Shown piece by piece: positions 33,067 to 44,779 of a stretch of DNA of 64,000 nucleotides (the first letter of the stretch is position 1; every line of letters starts with the position of its first letter). The notes beneath the pieces are model-generated. The model ran no database searches. It saw only the letters and a program-made list of their open reading frames with translations, and was not told where the DNA came from. The position numbers were made by a program, and so were the translations under genes. Location of the stretch: positions 19,031,161-19,095,160 of the forward strand of contig OW204009.1 in assembly GCA_934047225.1 (NCBI GenBank), given 5' to 3'. This stretch comes from Ypsolopha sequella. Lineage: Eukaryota; Arthropoda; Insecta; Lepidoptera; Ypsolophidae.

Positions 33067-33571
33067 CATTTTTGTTTCAATAGATTTACCGCTACTGGTG
33101 TTGCTCATTTGTCAAATGTTATATACGCATATTTACATCAAAAATTATAATACATACCTACAAGAAAGACCTATAATGTTTTTGAAATACTTGACTCATT
33201 GTCTTGCAGTCTCAGGTTCTTGTTCTGGAATTATTAACTATATCATAAGCTTTGATCACTACCCATTGTCTTCACTGGCCTTTTTAAGTTTTTACTTAGT
33301 AATAATAACTCAAAATAACGATTTCTTCCTTGCCTCTTTCCATGGTTTTATTGTCAATAATATACCTACATCTAAAAATAAAATAGTCTGTTCTACCCTT
33401 ATGTCATCAATGTCCTACCATGCAAAACATTGTTATCACTTTACGTATGTTCCGTGTTTAAAAATAATTTTTGAATTCTCTGCTTCCTCCTATCTCAGTA
33501 TTCATCACAAATTTACCAAATTTGTTGTGATAAAAACAGTGATTGATAAACCTAATTCCAAAAATGACTAG
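33005..33571 (+). CDS. Open frame bridging LINE ORF1 and ORF2
   Basis: In a third frame, a stretch of 188 codons without a stop overlaps the last 62 nt of ORF1 and ends at TAG 33569-33571, overlapping the first codons of ORF2 (ATG 33564-33566). Conceptually it is hydrophobic, rich in Leu, Ile, Phe and Tyr (for example LPLLVLLICQML), with no good ATG at its start. It may be chance, or an extension reached by frameshift or reinitiation. I do not claim that it is translated. Confidence 0.25.
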   Translation: MQQTHRTILHTQYRLQLIAPNIFVSIDLPLLVLLICQMLYTHIYIKNYNTYLQERPIMFLKYLTHCLAVSGSCSGIINYIISFDHYPLSSLAFLSFYLVIITQNNDFFLASFHGFIVNNIPTSKNKIVCSTLMSSMSYHAKHCYHFTYVPCLKIIFEFSASSYLSIHHKFTKFVVIKTVIDKPNSKND

Positions 33572-36536
33572 CCTAGACCTAGCTAACGATTTAGACAAGG
33601 CTCTTGAAATTGTGTGTCATGAAGTTGAGTTACCGGAACTTTGTGAGAGTGTTTTGACCACCGAGTATAGTTTCAAATTACTTACTTTCAACGTAAGAAG
33701 TATCAACAAAAATTTAGATAACCTTATGGTGTCTGTACGGCGTATGAACTTGGTATTTGATATTCTTGTTCTAACTGAATGTCGAATAGATGACATGTCG
33801 GTTATTGACCAGATTCCGGGTTATACGTCGTATAAAACCAACTCTAACATTAACCAAAATGGAGGTGTCGTATTATATTGTAAATCTACTTTTAATGCAA
33901 CTGTTTCAGAACCTCAGTTCAATGAGGCATGCTGCCTTGTTCTAGAAATCCCAAACATTGTGTCAGTCATCTGCTTATATAGATCGCCATCTTTTAAAAA
34001 TACGACGGTCTTCTTGAAGTCACTTGAAGATATTTTAGACAAACACATCGATAAATCTTGCGTTATTACCATAGGGGATATTAATATTGATATTATTTCT
34101 ACTGATCCTGCGAAATTTGATCCATCGGATTACCTATGTTTGAACGCTGAGCATGGCCTATTGCCGGCTATTTCCAAACCGACACGATATAAAACTTGTT
34201 TGGATCACATTTTTGTGAAAACTAAAGCACAGGTAGTGGGATTGGTCTGTAACACTGATGTTACTGACCACAGTATTGCAATGTTGGGGATGAAATCTAA
34301 GCCTATGAACAAAGCTGAAACTAGACACAAAAATGTAATTAATTACGCGGGAGTGGCCCAGGAACTTCAATCAGAAGACTGGACGGGAGTAACTGGACAG
34401 TCTGACGTAAACGTTTCTGTTAATAACTTCCTTAATATAATCACGAAAGCCATCAGCAATAACACTAAGCAAGTCAAAATAAGTAAAAGTAACTTCGTCC
34501 TTAAGCCCTGGATGACCCCTGGTCTACTGAGATGTAGTCGACATCGTGATCGGCTACATGCAAGGCTGAGGCGTTATCCTAATGATGAAGTACTTAAACT
34601 TACATATCATCGCTACAAAAATTACTTTAATGGGTTAATTCGAAAGCTTAAATTGAAATATGAAAGTAACGAACTGGAAAGTAACAGCTCGAATACAAAA
34701 TCACTTTGGAACACAATCAAAAATCTGTGTAGCCTAAAAACCACAAAATCTCAAGCCTCGGAACTTCTTTCAATCGTTACTGATCCCAAAGAATCACTTG
34801 ACCAGTGTAACAAATATTTTTCTTCAGTTGGTAGCAAACTAGCAGTTCAGACCCTTTCAAGTTTAGGTGTTACTGAGGAACACTTAGGTGCTGGAGTTAA
34901 AGTGAGAAATAGCCCCAAGGATTAATTTTTCTTGGAGCCTACTAACGATCAGGAGATTTCTTGTGTTATTAAAAGTTTAAAAAACCACAGTGCACCTGGT
35001 ATTGATTCAATAAATAACCATCTTCTAAAAAGTATTTCAGATTTAATAGTTGTGCCGTTAGTATATATCTTTAATTTAAGTTTTAACACTGGTTGTTTTC
35101 CGGAAAGTTGGAAGGTAGCTGCTATTACTCCTATCCACAAGGATGGTCCGAGAAACGTACCCAATAATTATAGACCAATATCATTGTTGAGCAGCATTTC
35201 AAAAATACTAGAAAAGCTGGTCAACAAAAGATTGGTCAGATATCTGGAAAAGTTCAACCTTCTTTCGGACAGGCAATTTGGTTTCAGACAGCACAGGTCT
35301 ACTGAGGATGCAATTGTACTTCTTACTAACCTAATATCTTCATACTTAGACAAAGGTTTAAGCTGCGTGGGCGTCTTCTTGGACCTGGCGAAAGCCTTTG
35401 ACACGGTGTCCACACCCATTCTTCTAAGAAAATTGGAGCTTTTGGGCATCAGAGGTACTTCATTGTCATGGTTCCACAGCTATCTCTCTCATAGGAAACA
35501 ACTAGTAAAAGTAGGTCAGTTTATAAGTGGCATCGAAGAGGTAGAATATGGAGTCCCGCAGGGCAGTATTTTGGGCCCTACCTTATTCATAATTTACATG
35601 AATGATCTGCATGATCTTTATATGAGTGGGGCTGAAATAATTTGTTACGCTGACGATACTGTCATTCTTTTCCATGGTGACACCTGGGAGCACACGTATA
35701 AGTCAACCGAGGAAGGAATGACTTCCATCTTCCGATGGCTACAAAATAATTTACTTACTCTTAACAATAATAAAACTAAGTACGAATGTTTCCATAAAAC
35801 AGCAGCCTCTGAACCTCCCTTACGCGATGGGATCAAAGTACATTCCTGCAGTAACTCAAACCATCATCTTCCATGTGACTGTTCTGTGATACAGCGTGTA
35901 AGCAGTATAAAATATCTGGGGGTTATTGTTGATGAAAAACTGAACTTTAAAGAGCATATCCTGCAACTTTCAAAAAGGACCCGTAAAATCATTGGTATTA
36001 TGAAAAAAATACGAAACTCAGCAAGTTTTCAAATACTAAAACTGGTTTATACTGCCCTTTGCCAATCACTTCTTTCATATTGCATCTCAGTTTGGGGCAG
36101 CGCTTCCAAAACAACCATGCTCGTCGTTGAAAGAGCACAACGTTCTGTACTGAAAGTGATGCTCAAAAAACCGTATCGTTATCCAACAGACGCTTTATTT
36201 AACATAGCTCAAGTGCTTACCGTAAGACAACTTTTCATCCATAGAACCTGTTTAAATTCCCATCGAACTATGACTTCTTCGGATGAGTACAACCGCTTAT
36301 TAAACAAACGGGTGTTCAGAATGCCCGGGCCTAAGGTTATAACAACTTTTGCTACCAGATTTGGCAAATTTATAAGCTCTCGTATATATAATAATGTACT
36401 TAGGCACTGTGATTTTAAACAGTGTTCTGTTTTTGAAGCTAAAGCCAAGGTTGCAAACTGGCTTAAATCTATTAATTACGAGGACACAGAAAGGCTACTT
36501 GATGCTTTCGTTGTAAATAACTTTGCAACCCTGTAA
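33564..36536 (+). pseudogene. LINE ORF2 (AP endonuclease plus reverse transcriptase), one in-frame stop
   Basis: 991 codons in a single frame, interrupted only by TAA at 34923-34925 between SPKD and FFLEPTND. N-terminal AP-type endonuclease: LLTFNVRSINKN, LTECRID, GDINIDII, KTCLDHIFV and TDHSIA (active-site pattern N, E, D-N, D, D-H). Reverse transcriptase: SAPGIDSI, ITPIHKDG, NYRPISLLSSISKILEK, QFGFRQHRSTEDA, FLDLAKAFDTVS, VPQGSILGPTLF, the catalytic CYADDTVIL, IKYLGVIVD. The C-terminus has LSYCISVWGS and ERAQRSVLKVM. It nicks DNA and copies the element RNA at the target. The stop lies in the linker before the reverse transcriptase, so this copy would make no full-length enzyme unless the stop is read through. 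Confidence 0.85.
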
Positions 36537-36911
36537 ATTAACAATTGTTTGTTTATTAATTTTCTTTTTTTTTTCCGTGTATATTTGTTTTATAAGTTTT
36601 ATTTTAATTGTTCCTTTTTCATTGTGTAAACTTATGTTGTTGTTTATATTATATGTCTACAAATAACTTTATTATCTATATGTTACAATAGTTAATATTT
36701 TACTATGGATATTTAATGTACCTAACAGTATTCGCACAAAATAATTTTCACTGGTACCCCAAGTTACTAGCCTAGCTAAGTTTGGGGACCCCTGGTTAAT
36801 CAGTATTTTTTAAGTTATGTGCAGATGTATATACCAAATGTATTTTTGTTAATTTTGTATTTTAATTTGATTTGTTTTTGCAATAAACTTATTTTTATTT
36901 ATTTATTTTTT

Positions 36912-39900
36912 ATTGGTGATCGAACATCTTGGATAGTTAAAAGGAACATTAAATACATTGGTGATCGAACATCTTGGATAGTTAAAAGGAACATTAAATA
37001 CATTGGTGATCGAACATCGTGGATAGTTAAAAGGAACATTAAATACATTAGTGATCGAACATCTTGGATAGTTAAAAGGAACATTAAATACATTGGTGAT
37101 CGAACATCGTGGATAGTTAAAAGGAACATTAAATACATTAGTGATCGAACATCTTGGATAGTTAAAAGGAACATTAAATACATTGGTGATCGAACATCTT
37201 GGATAGTTAAAAGGAACATTAAATACATTGGTGATCGAACATCTTGGATAGTTAAAAGGAACATTAAATACATTGGTGATCGAACATCTTGGATAGTTAA
37301 AAGGAACATTAAATACATTGGTGATCGAACATTTTGGATAGTTAAAAGGAACATTAAATACATTGGTGATCGAACATCTTGGATAGTTAAAAGGAACATT
37401 AAATACATTGGTGATCGAACATCTTGGATAGTTAAAAGGAACATTAAATACATTGGTGATCGAACATCTTGGATAGTTAAAAGGAACATTAAATACATTG
37501 GTGATCGAACATCTTGGATAGTTAAAAGGAACATTAAATACATTGGTGATCGAACATCTTGGATAGTTAAAAGGAACATTAAATACATTGGTGATCGAAC
37601 ATCTTGGATAGTTAAAAGGAACATTAAATACATTGGTGATCGAACATCTTGGATAGTTAAAAGGAACATTAAATACATTAGTGATCGAACATCTTGGATA
37701 GTTAAAAGGAACATTAAATACATTGGTGATCGAACATCTTGGATAGTTAAAAGGAACATTTAATACATTGGTGATCGAACATCTTGGATAGTTAAAAGGA
37801 ACATTAAATACATTGGTGATCGAACATCTTGGATAGTTAAAAGGAACATTAAATACATTGGTGATCGAACATCTTGGATAGTTAAAAGGAACATTAAATA
37901 CATTGGTGATCGAACATTTTGGATAGTTAAAAGGAACATTAAATACATTGGTGATCGAACATCTTGGATAGTTAAAAGGAACATTAAATACATTGGTGAT
38001 CGAACATCTTGGATAGTTAAAAGGAACATTAAATACATTGGTGATCGAACATCTTGGATAGTTAAAAGGAACATTAAATACATTGGTGATCGAACATCTT
38101 GGATAGTTAAAAGGAACATTAAATACATTGGTGATCGAACATCTTGGATAGTTAAAAGGAACATTAAATACATTGGTGATCGAACATCTTGGATAGTTAA
38201 AAGGAACATTAAATACATTGGTGATCGAACATCTTGGATAGTTAAAAGGAACATTAAATACATTAGTGATCGAACATCTTGGATAGTTAAAAGGAACATT
38301 AAATACATTGGTGATCGAACATCTTGGATAGTTAAAAGGAACATTTAATACATTGGTGATCGAACATCTTGGATAGTTAAAAGGAACATTAAATACATTG
38401 GTGATCGAACATCTTGGATAGTTAAAAGGAACATTAAATACATTGGTGATCGAACATCTTGGATAGTTAAAAGGAACATTAAATACATTGGTGATCGAAC
38501 ATCTTGGATAGTTAAAAGGAACATTAAATACATTGGTGATCGAACATCTTGGATAGTTAAAAGGAACATTAAATACATTGGTGATCGAACATCTTGGATA
38601 GTTAAAAGGAACATTAAATACATTGGTGATCGAACATCTTGGATAGTTAAAAGGAACATTAAATACATTGGTGATCGAACATCTTGGATAGTTAAAAGGA
38701 ACATTAAATACATTGGTGATCGAACATCTTGGATAGTTAAAAGGAACATTAAATACATTAGTGATCGAACATCTTGGATAGTTAAAAGGAACATTAAATA
38801 CATTGGTGATCGAACATCTTGGATAGTTAAAAGGAACATTAAATACATTGGTGATCGAACATCTTGGATAGTTAAAAGGAACATTAAATACATTGGTGAT
38901 CGAACATCTTGGATAGTTAAAAGGAACATTAAATACATTGGTGATCGAACATCTTGGATAGTTAAAAGGAACATTAAATACATTGGTGATCGAACATCTT
39001 GGATAGTTAAAAGGAACATTAAATACATTGGTGATCGAACATCTTGGATAGTTAAAAGGAACATTAAATACATTAGTGATCGAACATCTTGGATAGTTAA
39101 AAGGAACATTAAATACATTGGTGATCGAACATCTTGGATAGTTAAAAGGAACATTAAATACATTGGTGATCGAACATCTTGGATAGTTAAAAGGAACATT
39201 AAATACATTGGTGATCGAACATCTTGGATAGTTAAAAGGAACATTAAATACATTGGTGATCGAACATCTTGGATAGTTAAAAGGAACATTAAATACATTG
39301 GTGATCGAACATCTTGGATAGTTAAAAGGAACATTAAATACATTGGTGATCGAACATCTTGGATAGTTAAAAGGAACATTAAATACATTGGTGATCGAAC
39401 ATCTTGGATAGTTAAAAGGAACATTAAATACATTGGTGATCGAACATCTTGGATAGTTAAAAGGAACATTAAATACATTAGTGATCGAACATCTTGGATA
39501 GTTAAAAGGAACATTAAATACATTGGTGATCGAACATCTTGGATAGTTAAAAGGAACATTAAATACATTGGTGATCGAACATCTTGGATAGTTAAAAGGA
39601 ACATTAAATACATTGGTGATCGAACATCTTGGATAGTTAAAAGGAACATTAAATACATTGGTGATCGAACATCTTGGATAGTTAAAAGGAACATTAAATA
39701 CATTGGTGATCGAACATCTTGGACAGTTAAAAGGAACATTAAATACATTGGTGATCGAACATCTTGGATAGTTAAAAGGAACATTAAATACATTGGTGAT
39801 CGAACATCTTGGATAGTTAAAAGGAACATTAAATACATTGGTGATCGAACATCTTGGATAGTTAAAAGGAACATTAAATACATTGGTGATCGAACATCTT

Positions 39901-41717
39901 GGATAGTTAAAAGGAACATTAAATACATTGGTGATCGAACATCTTGGATAGTTAAAAGGAACATTTAATACATTGGTGATCGAACATCTTGGATAGTTAA
40001 AAGGAACATTAAATACATTGGTGATCGAACATCTTGGATAGTTAAAAGGAACATTAAATACATTGGTGATCGAACATCTTGGATAGTTAAAAGGAACATT
40101 AAATACATTAGTGATCGAACATCTTGGATAGTTAAAAGGAACATTAAATACATTGGTGATCGAACATCTTGGATAGTTAAAAGGAACATTAAATACATTG
40201 GTGATCGAACATCTTGGATAGTTAAAAGGAACATTAAATACATTGGTGATCGAACATCTTGGATAGTTAAAAGGAACATTAAATACATTGGTGATCGAAC
40301 ATCTTGGATAGTTAAAAGGAACATTAAATACATTGGTGATCGAACATCTTGGATAGTTAAAAGGAACATTAAATACATTGGTGATCGAACATCTTGGATA
40401 GTTAAAAGGAACATTAAATACATTGGTGATCGAACATCTTGGATAGTTAAAAGGAACATTAAATACATTGGTGATCGAACATCTTGGACAGTTAAAAGGA
40501 ACATTAAATACATTGGTGATCGAACATCTTGGATAGTTAAAAGGAACATTAAATACATTGGTGATCGAACATCTTGGATAGTTAAAAGGAACATTAAATA
40601 CATTGGTGATCGAACATCTTGGATAGTTAAAAGGAACATTAAATACATTGGTGATCGAACATCTTGGATAGTTAAAAGGAACATTAAATACATTGGTGAT
40701 CGAACATCTTGGATAGTTAAAAGGAACATTTAATACATTGGTGATCGAACATCTTGGATAGTTAAAAGGAACATTAAATACATTGGTGATCGAACATCTT
40801 GGATAGTTAAAAGGAACATTAAATACATTGGTGATCGAACATCTTGGATAGTTAAAAGGAACATTAAATACATTAGTGATCGAACATCTTGGATAGTTAA
40901 AAGGAACATTAAATACATTGGTGATCGAACATCTTGGATAGTTAAAAGGAACATTAAATACATTGGTGATCGAACATCTTGGATAGTTAAAAGGAACATT
41001 AAATACATTGGTGATCGAACATCTTGGATAGTTAAAAGGAACATTAAATACATTGGTGATCGAACATCTTGGATAGTTAAAAGGAACATTAAATACATTG
41101 GTGATCGAACATCTTGGATAGTTAAAAGGAACATTAAATACATTGGTGATCGAACATCTTGGATAGTTAAAAGGAACATTAAATACATTGGTGATCGAAC
41201 ATCTTGGATAGTTAAAAGGAACATTAAATACATTGGTGATCGAACATCTTGGACAGTTAAAAGGAACATTAAATACATTGGTGATCGAACATCTTGGATA
41301 GTTAAAAGGAACATTAAATACATTGGTGATCGAACATCTTGGATAGTTAAAAGGAACATTAAATACATTGGTGATCGAACATCTTGGATAGTTAAAAGGA
41401 ACATTAAATACATTGGTGATCGAACATCTTGGATAGTTAAAAGGAACATTAAATACATTGGTGATCGAACATCTTGGATAGTTAAAAGGAACATTAAATA
41501 CATTGGTGATCGAACATCTTGGACAGTTAAAAGGAACATTAAATACATTGGTGATCGAACATCTTGGATAGTTAAAAGGAACATTAAATACATTGGTGAT
41601 CGAACATCTTGGATAGTTAAAAGGAACATTAAATACATTGGTGATCGAACATCTTGGATAGTTAAAAGGAACATTAAATACATTGGTGATCGAACATCTT
41701 GGATAGTTAAAAGGAAA
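36912..41717 (+). repeat. 45-bp satellite array 2, about 107 copies, with higher-order repeats
   Basis: Same 45-bp unit as 27892-31237. Marker variants recur at fixed distances. A 2-unit period (90 bp): 37019/37109 and 37050/37140. A 13-unit period (585 bp): 37333/37918, 37680/38265, 37761/38346. A 17-unit period (765 bp): 39724/40489/41254, 39966/40731, 40110/40875. So the array grew in several rounds with different block sizes. Confidence 0.95.
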
Positions 41718-42060
41718 TGTTAAATTTATACATTCAATGAGGCTAGTACAATTAATTTGGTGATTGATAATAAATGAGATCTTGTATTTTACGACGGTTT
41801 CGTAGGGAGTTTCCCCTCATTGTGAAAACACTGCCTGTCCCCTCGCCCCGCAGATCCACCGCTGCGCCTGGACAGTGTTGTGCGGGCGACGATGACGCCG
41901 ACGGAAGTCCGTCCGCCACATCTTGTTGCGGTTACTTTTATAAAATGATTGTCTATGCTCAGAGCAAATACAAGTTGGTTCCACTCAACAACTTTATAAC
42001 ATACTGGAGCGTTAACTTACAATAACAGGGCCCATAATTTGACCTTTGAATTCTTTACCA
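41718..42060. other. No confident gene; possible small exon near 41853
   Basis: ccctcgccccgcag at about 41839-41852 resembles an acceptor and is followed by GC-rich sequence, but in the expected phase a TGA follows within 14 codons. I did not include it in the gene model. Confidence 0.25.
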
Positions 42061-42092
42061 TTCAAGAGTAATAGATAGATAGATAGATAGAA
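42061..42092. repeat. GATA microsatellite
   Basis: atagatagatagatagatag, about five to six units. Confidence 0.8.
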
Positions 42093-42179
42093 ATAACATT
42101 TATACTACACCTGCTCGGAAAGTACCTTCTTTCTTTGTTGAAAACGATGCAGAAAGTATGTCATTACTGTCATACAAAT

Positions 42180-42380
42180 ATGCAGGCGGCAAAAGTGTAT
42201 GAAAATTCATTGTTAACGTGCTTGAGCGGGCAGAAAAAGTATATGCAAATCCATTGTTAACGTGCTTTTTTTTTTTTTTTTTAAATAACATAAAGAATGA
42301 GCAAGTGGCCAAGTGGCCAGTATTATTTTGCGAACTCGTACATAAAACTCGAAAAATGATACTGGCCACTTGCTTTTCCT
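42180..42380. repeat. Direct repeat plus hairpin
   Basis: cattgttaacgtgctt occurs at 42209 and 42252. Further on, aagtggccagtattattttg (42312) and its complement atactggccactt (about 42360-42373) form a hairpin, preceded by a tandem aagtggcc. A T-run of 18 lies at 42266. Confidence 0.6.
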
Positions 42381-42389
42381 GCACATAAT

Positions 42390-43060
42390 AAAAAATAAGA
42401 AGGAAATAAAAGGTTGGAAAAAAGGCGCGAAGACGTGATGGCGTCGTTTTTTTGTTTTATTGAAAAAATATTGCATTTTGGGTGTTTTGATCAACAATAG
42501 TGATAGGATATTGTGATTAAAATCGCCGTAACCTGTGTAGTGTCACACCCCCGTCACTTCATAGTCAAGGCTCAAGTTATTTACCTACACTCAGACGCGC
42601 GCATCTGGCTTGTCCGCACACGCTTGTGTGTGTGCGTGAGCTAGTCTAGGGCTGGCAGCAATCGTGTGAGCGTCGTCGCCCGAGAGGGACACAATATAAG
42701 TCAGCAACTTATGTGATTCTCTTCCTAAATTTTAGCGTAGTCCAATTTCTGGTTCCCCGTGGATTAATCAGTATTAAAAAAATATATGTATATAATATAT
42801 ACAAGGTTAAATTCAATTAGTTGGCGAAATTTGATTCATATGTAGAACATGTCCATATGAATAACTTTTTTTAATAGGATAGTGAAAAATTCTTAAAATT
42901 CGTTTTCACCTTTCCATACTGGACGAGTCAGCTGATCGGAGCAATTTGTATAGGAGGAAGTGAAAAAAAGTTAAGAATTTCGCTTAGCTCCCATACAAAC
43001 AGTTGTCCATATAGACTAGTACTACCTTTGATTTGAGTTACCGCTGCTTTTTCGTTACTT
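42390..43060. other. No gene seen
   Basis: AT-rich intron sequence with one GC-richer patch (42580-42690) containing a gtgtgtgtgcgtg run. No domain recognised. Confidence 0.3.
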
Positions 43061-43063
43061 TAA

Positions 43064-43066
43064 AAG

Positions 43067-43102
<36 letters not shown>
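43064..43102. repeat. TA microsatellite
   Basis: Uninterrupted ta/at alternation of roughly 35 bp. Confidence 0.8.
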
Positions 43103-43103
<1 letters not shown>

Positions 43104-44440
43104 TGCCTAAGCTTAGTAAGTACCTATATAGTTTCGTATGCATAAATGATCATCATATAATTAACAACTACTCAAACATAAATTTTGGAAAAAAAATGAA
43201 AACTTGTCAAAACATGGAAAGTTATAAATACTGATTTTATTGTTCCAAATGCGTTACTGAACGAAATTGTAAGGTTTGATCACGCAATTCTAATTTTTGA
43301 AAAAAAGTTTTCCAGGCATCCATAAACACTGCAATAACGCACCATACTGATTAAAAATCAGCATCGTGATAAAACTTTGTAACAAAACACGCGCGCAGCA
43401 AACGAGTGGTAATCGAGCTCTGCCTGACTCCAGATTTCCACTAACTTGCGGGGGACCGCGGGGGACGTTAAATTCGCGCGGGGAGGTGAGTGTCGCTTCT
43501 TTACGTAGTAATACTTTATATTCTCTGGTAGTGTGTTGTTCAATGGAACAAAAGTGCGGGCTGTGCCTTTTCGTGTGTTTTTTCTAACCCTGTTGTATTT
43601 GCGTTACAAGGCTATCATTATAGCGGAAACGACAGGACAGTGACTTAGACAGGACAGACCTTTCAGATGATCCTCAACAGAAGAGGATAGTGCATATAAA
43701 CATAAAAAACTATAACGTCAAACATGGCTGTATGGGCTAAGATCCCTTTGCCTTTCCACTTAGTGGGAAAATGAAAAAAAAAAAAAAAAAAAGTGACAAT
43801 CGCACGCGAGTCAGTCGGTTTCTTTTATTGTATCTTGATTAAAAGTAAAATGATACTATTTCCTCGCAGGTGTAGTATAAAGCACTATGTATCACTCGGG
43901 AGAAAGTGCGATTCCCAACTCGTGTGTATTGAGGCCCTTGGCTTCGCCTCGGGCCTCAAACTACACCCTCGTTGGTAATCTTCCCCTTTCTTCCCTCGGT
44001 GAACAATGTACTATTATTTCCCAAAAACACGACACAAAGTAGAACAAAAAACAAAGTAGAACTTAAATAAAAGAAAAAAAAATTTAAATAAAGTTAAAAC
44101 ACAAAAAGAAAGTTAAATTTATCCTAGTGGTATGAGTGTCGCGGCAAAGAGAAAAAGGCTCCGACTCAGCATAATGCCGCAAACCGAAATCTGCGACGCT
44201 GTTATTCTGTCGTCACCTGCAGAGAGTCGCACGAATTCCATCGAGAGTGGACAATTATTGTTTATTTAATGTGTAAATGTGTATGTGAGTATAATAGAGA
44301 CAGCGATACGTATACCTACCTACCCAGATAAAAAAGTTGTATGAGTTATGGAGATAGAGACACAAAGGTCATTTATTTTAGCTTTTAATGGAGGTCAGCA
44401 CTGCAGTCTGGGTCTGATTATAAACTTATTGGTTTCATTC
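43103..44440. repeat. Repeat debris, no gene seen
   Basis: 43690-43830 has the repeat wording ggctgtatgggctaagatcc, a poly-A run and gtgacaatcgcacgcgagtc, shared in degenerate form with 10780 and 14010. 43890-43980 has gaggcccttggcttcgcctc, a GC-rich inverted word. Nothing coding is supported. Confidence 0.35.
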
Positions 44441-44450
44441 AAGATGCGCA

Positions 44451-44616
44451 TTAAGGTTGCGTTCCTAAACGCCCGGGTAAATGTAAAATTTAACTGTCAA
44501 CCGTTCAACAACCACCCAAGTGAAAACGTACAGTACACAAACCTTATCAGAAATGTAAAATTCACTTTGACAGTTGAAATTTTACATTTACCCAGGCGTT
44601 TAGGAACGCTACTTAA
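44451..44616. mobile_element. piggyBac-like MITE with TTAA target site
   Basis: TTAA at 44451-44454 and 44613-44616 flank inverted arms: ggttgcgttcctaaacgccc on the left and the complement gcgtttaggaacgctac on the right, continuing through aaatgtaaaatttaactgtc. The TTAA duplication points to piggyBac-type integration. 166 bp. Lies about 80 bp upstream of the exon at 44694. Confidence 0.75.
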
Positions 44617-44693
44617 GATTTGTCATGTTGGTAATACAGAATAGGGTGCATTCCATTTTGGTCAAATATTGATATATTACGTTTGCATTCCAG

Positions 44694-44776
44694 CTCGAGC
44701 CGAGGGTGAAGCGGACTAGCACGCCGGCCGCGCCGCCCTGGGACCTTGTGTACGCAACAGACGAACAAGCCGAGAG
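44694..44776 (+). CDS. C2H2 zinc-finger host gene, exon 3
   Basis: Acceptor gtttgcattccag, then 27 codons plus two bases, LEPRVKRTSTPAAPPWDLVY followed by ATDEQAE, and AG|gttaat. Starts in phase 0, as exon 2 ends, and leaves AG, which joins the first G of the exon at 53983 to make AGG (Arg). Basic and Pro-rich, then acidic. The GC content is far above that of the flanks. Confidence 0.6.
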
Positions 44777-44779
44777 GTT

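Larger units (their letters stand above)
31250..36911 (+). mobile_element. CR1/Jockey-superfamily LINE inserted in the satellite
   Basis: 5.7 kb element between two satellite blocks whose broken unit would rejoin as acattaaat-(ac)-attggtgatc. It has a 5' region (31250-31965) with gagagggcgctgctatcgcc near the start, ORF1 (31966-33066), an inter-ORF region, ORF2 (33564-36536) and an AT-rich tail with aataaactt and ttatttatttatttttt up to 36911. The PHD-like and FP25K-like ORF1 suggests a CR1/Daphne-type clade. No clear target-site duplication. Nearly intact, hence probably young. Confidence 0.85.

Noticed and set aside
27892..41717. CRISPR-like array
   Set aside because: Units are contiguous with no unique spacers, and the context is eukaryotic.
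41853..41945. Additional exon of the zinc-finger gene after a ccccgcag acceptor
   Set aside because: In the phase required by the preceding exon it reaches TGA within 14 codons, and skipping it leaves perfect phase between the exons at 26296 and 44694.
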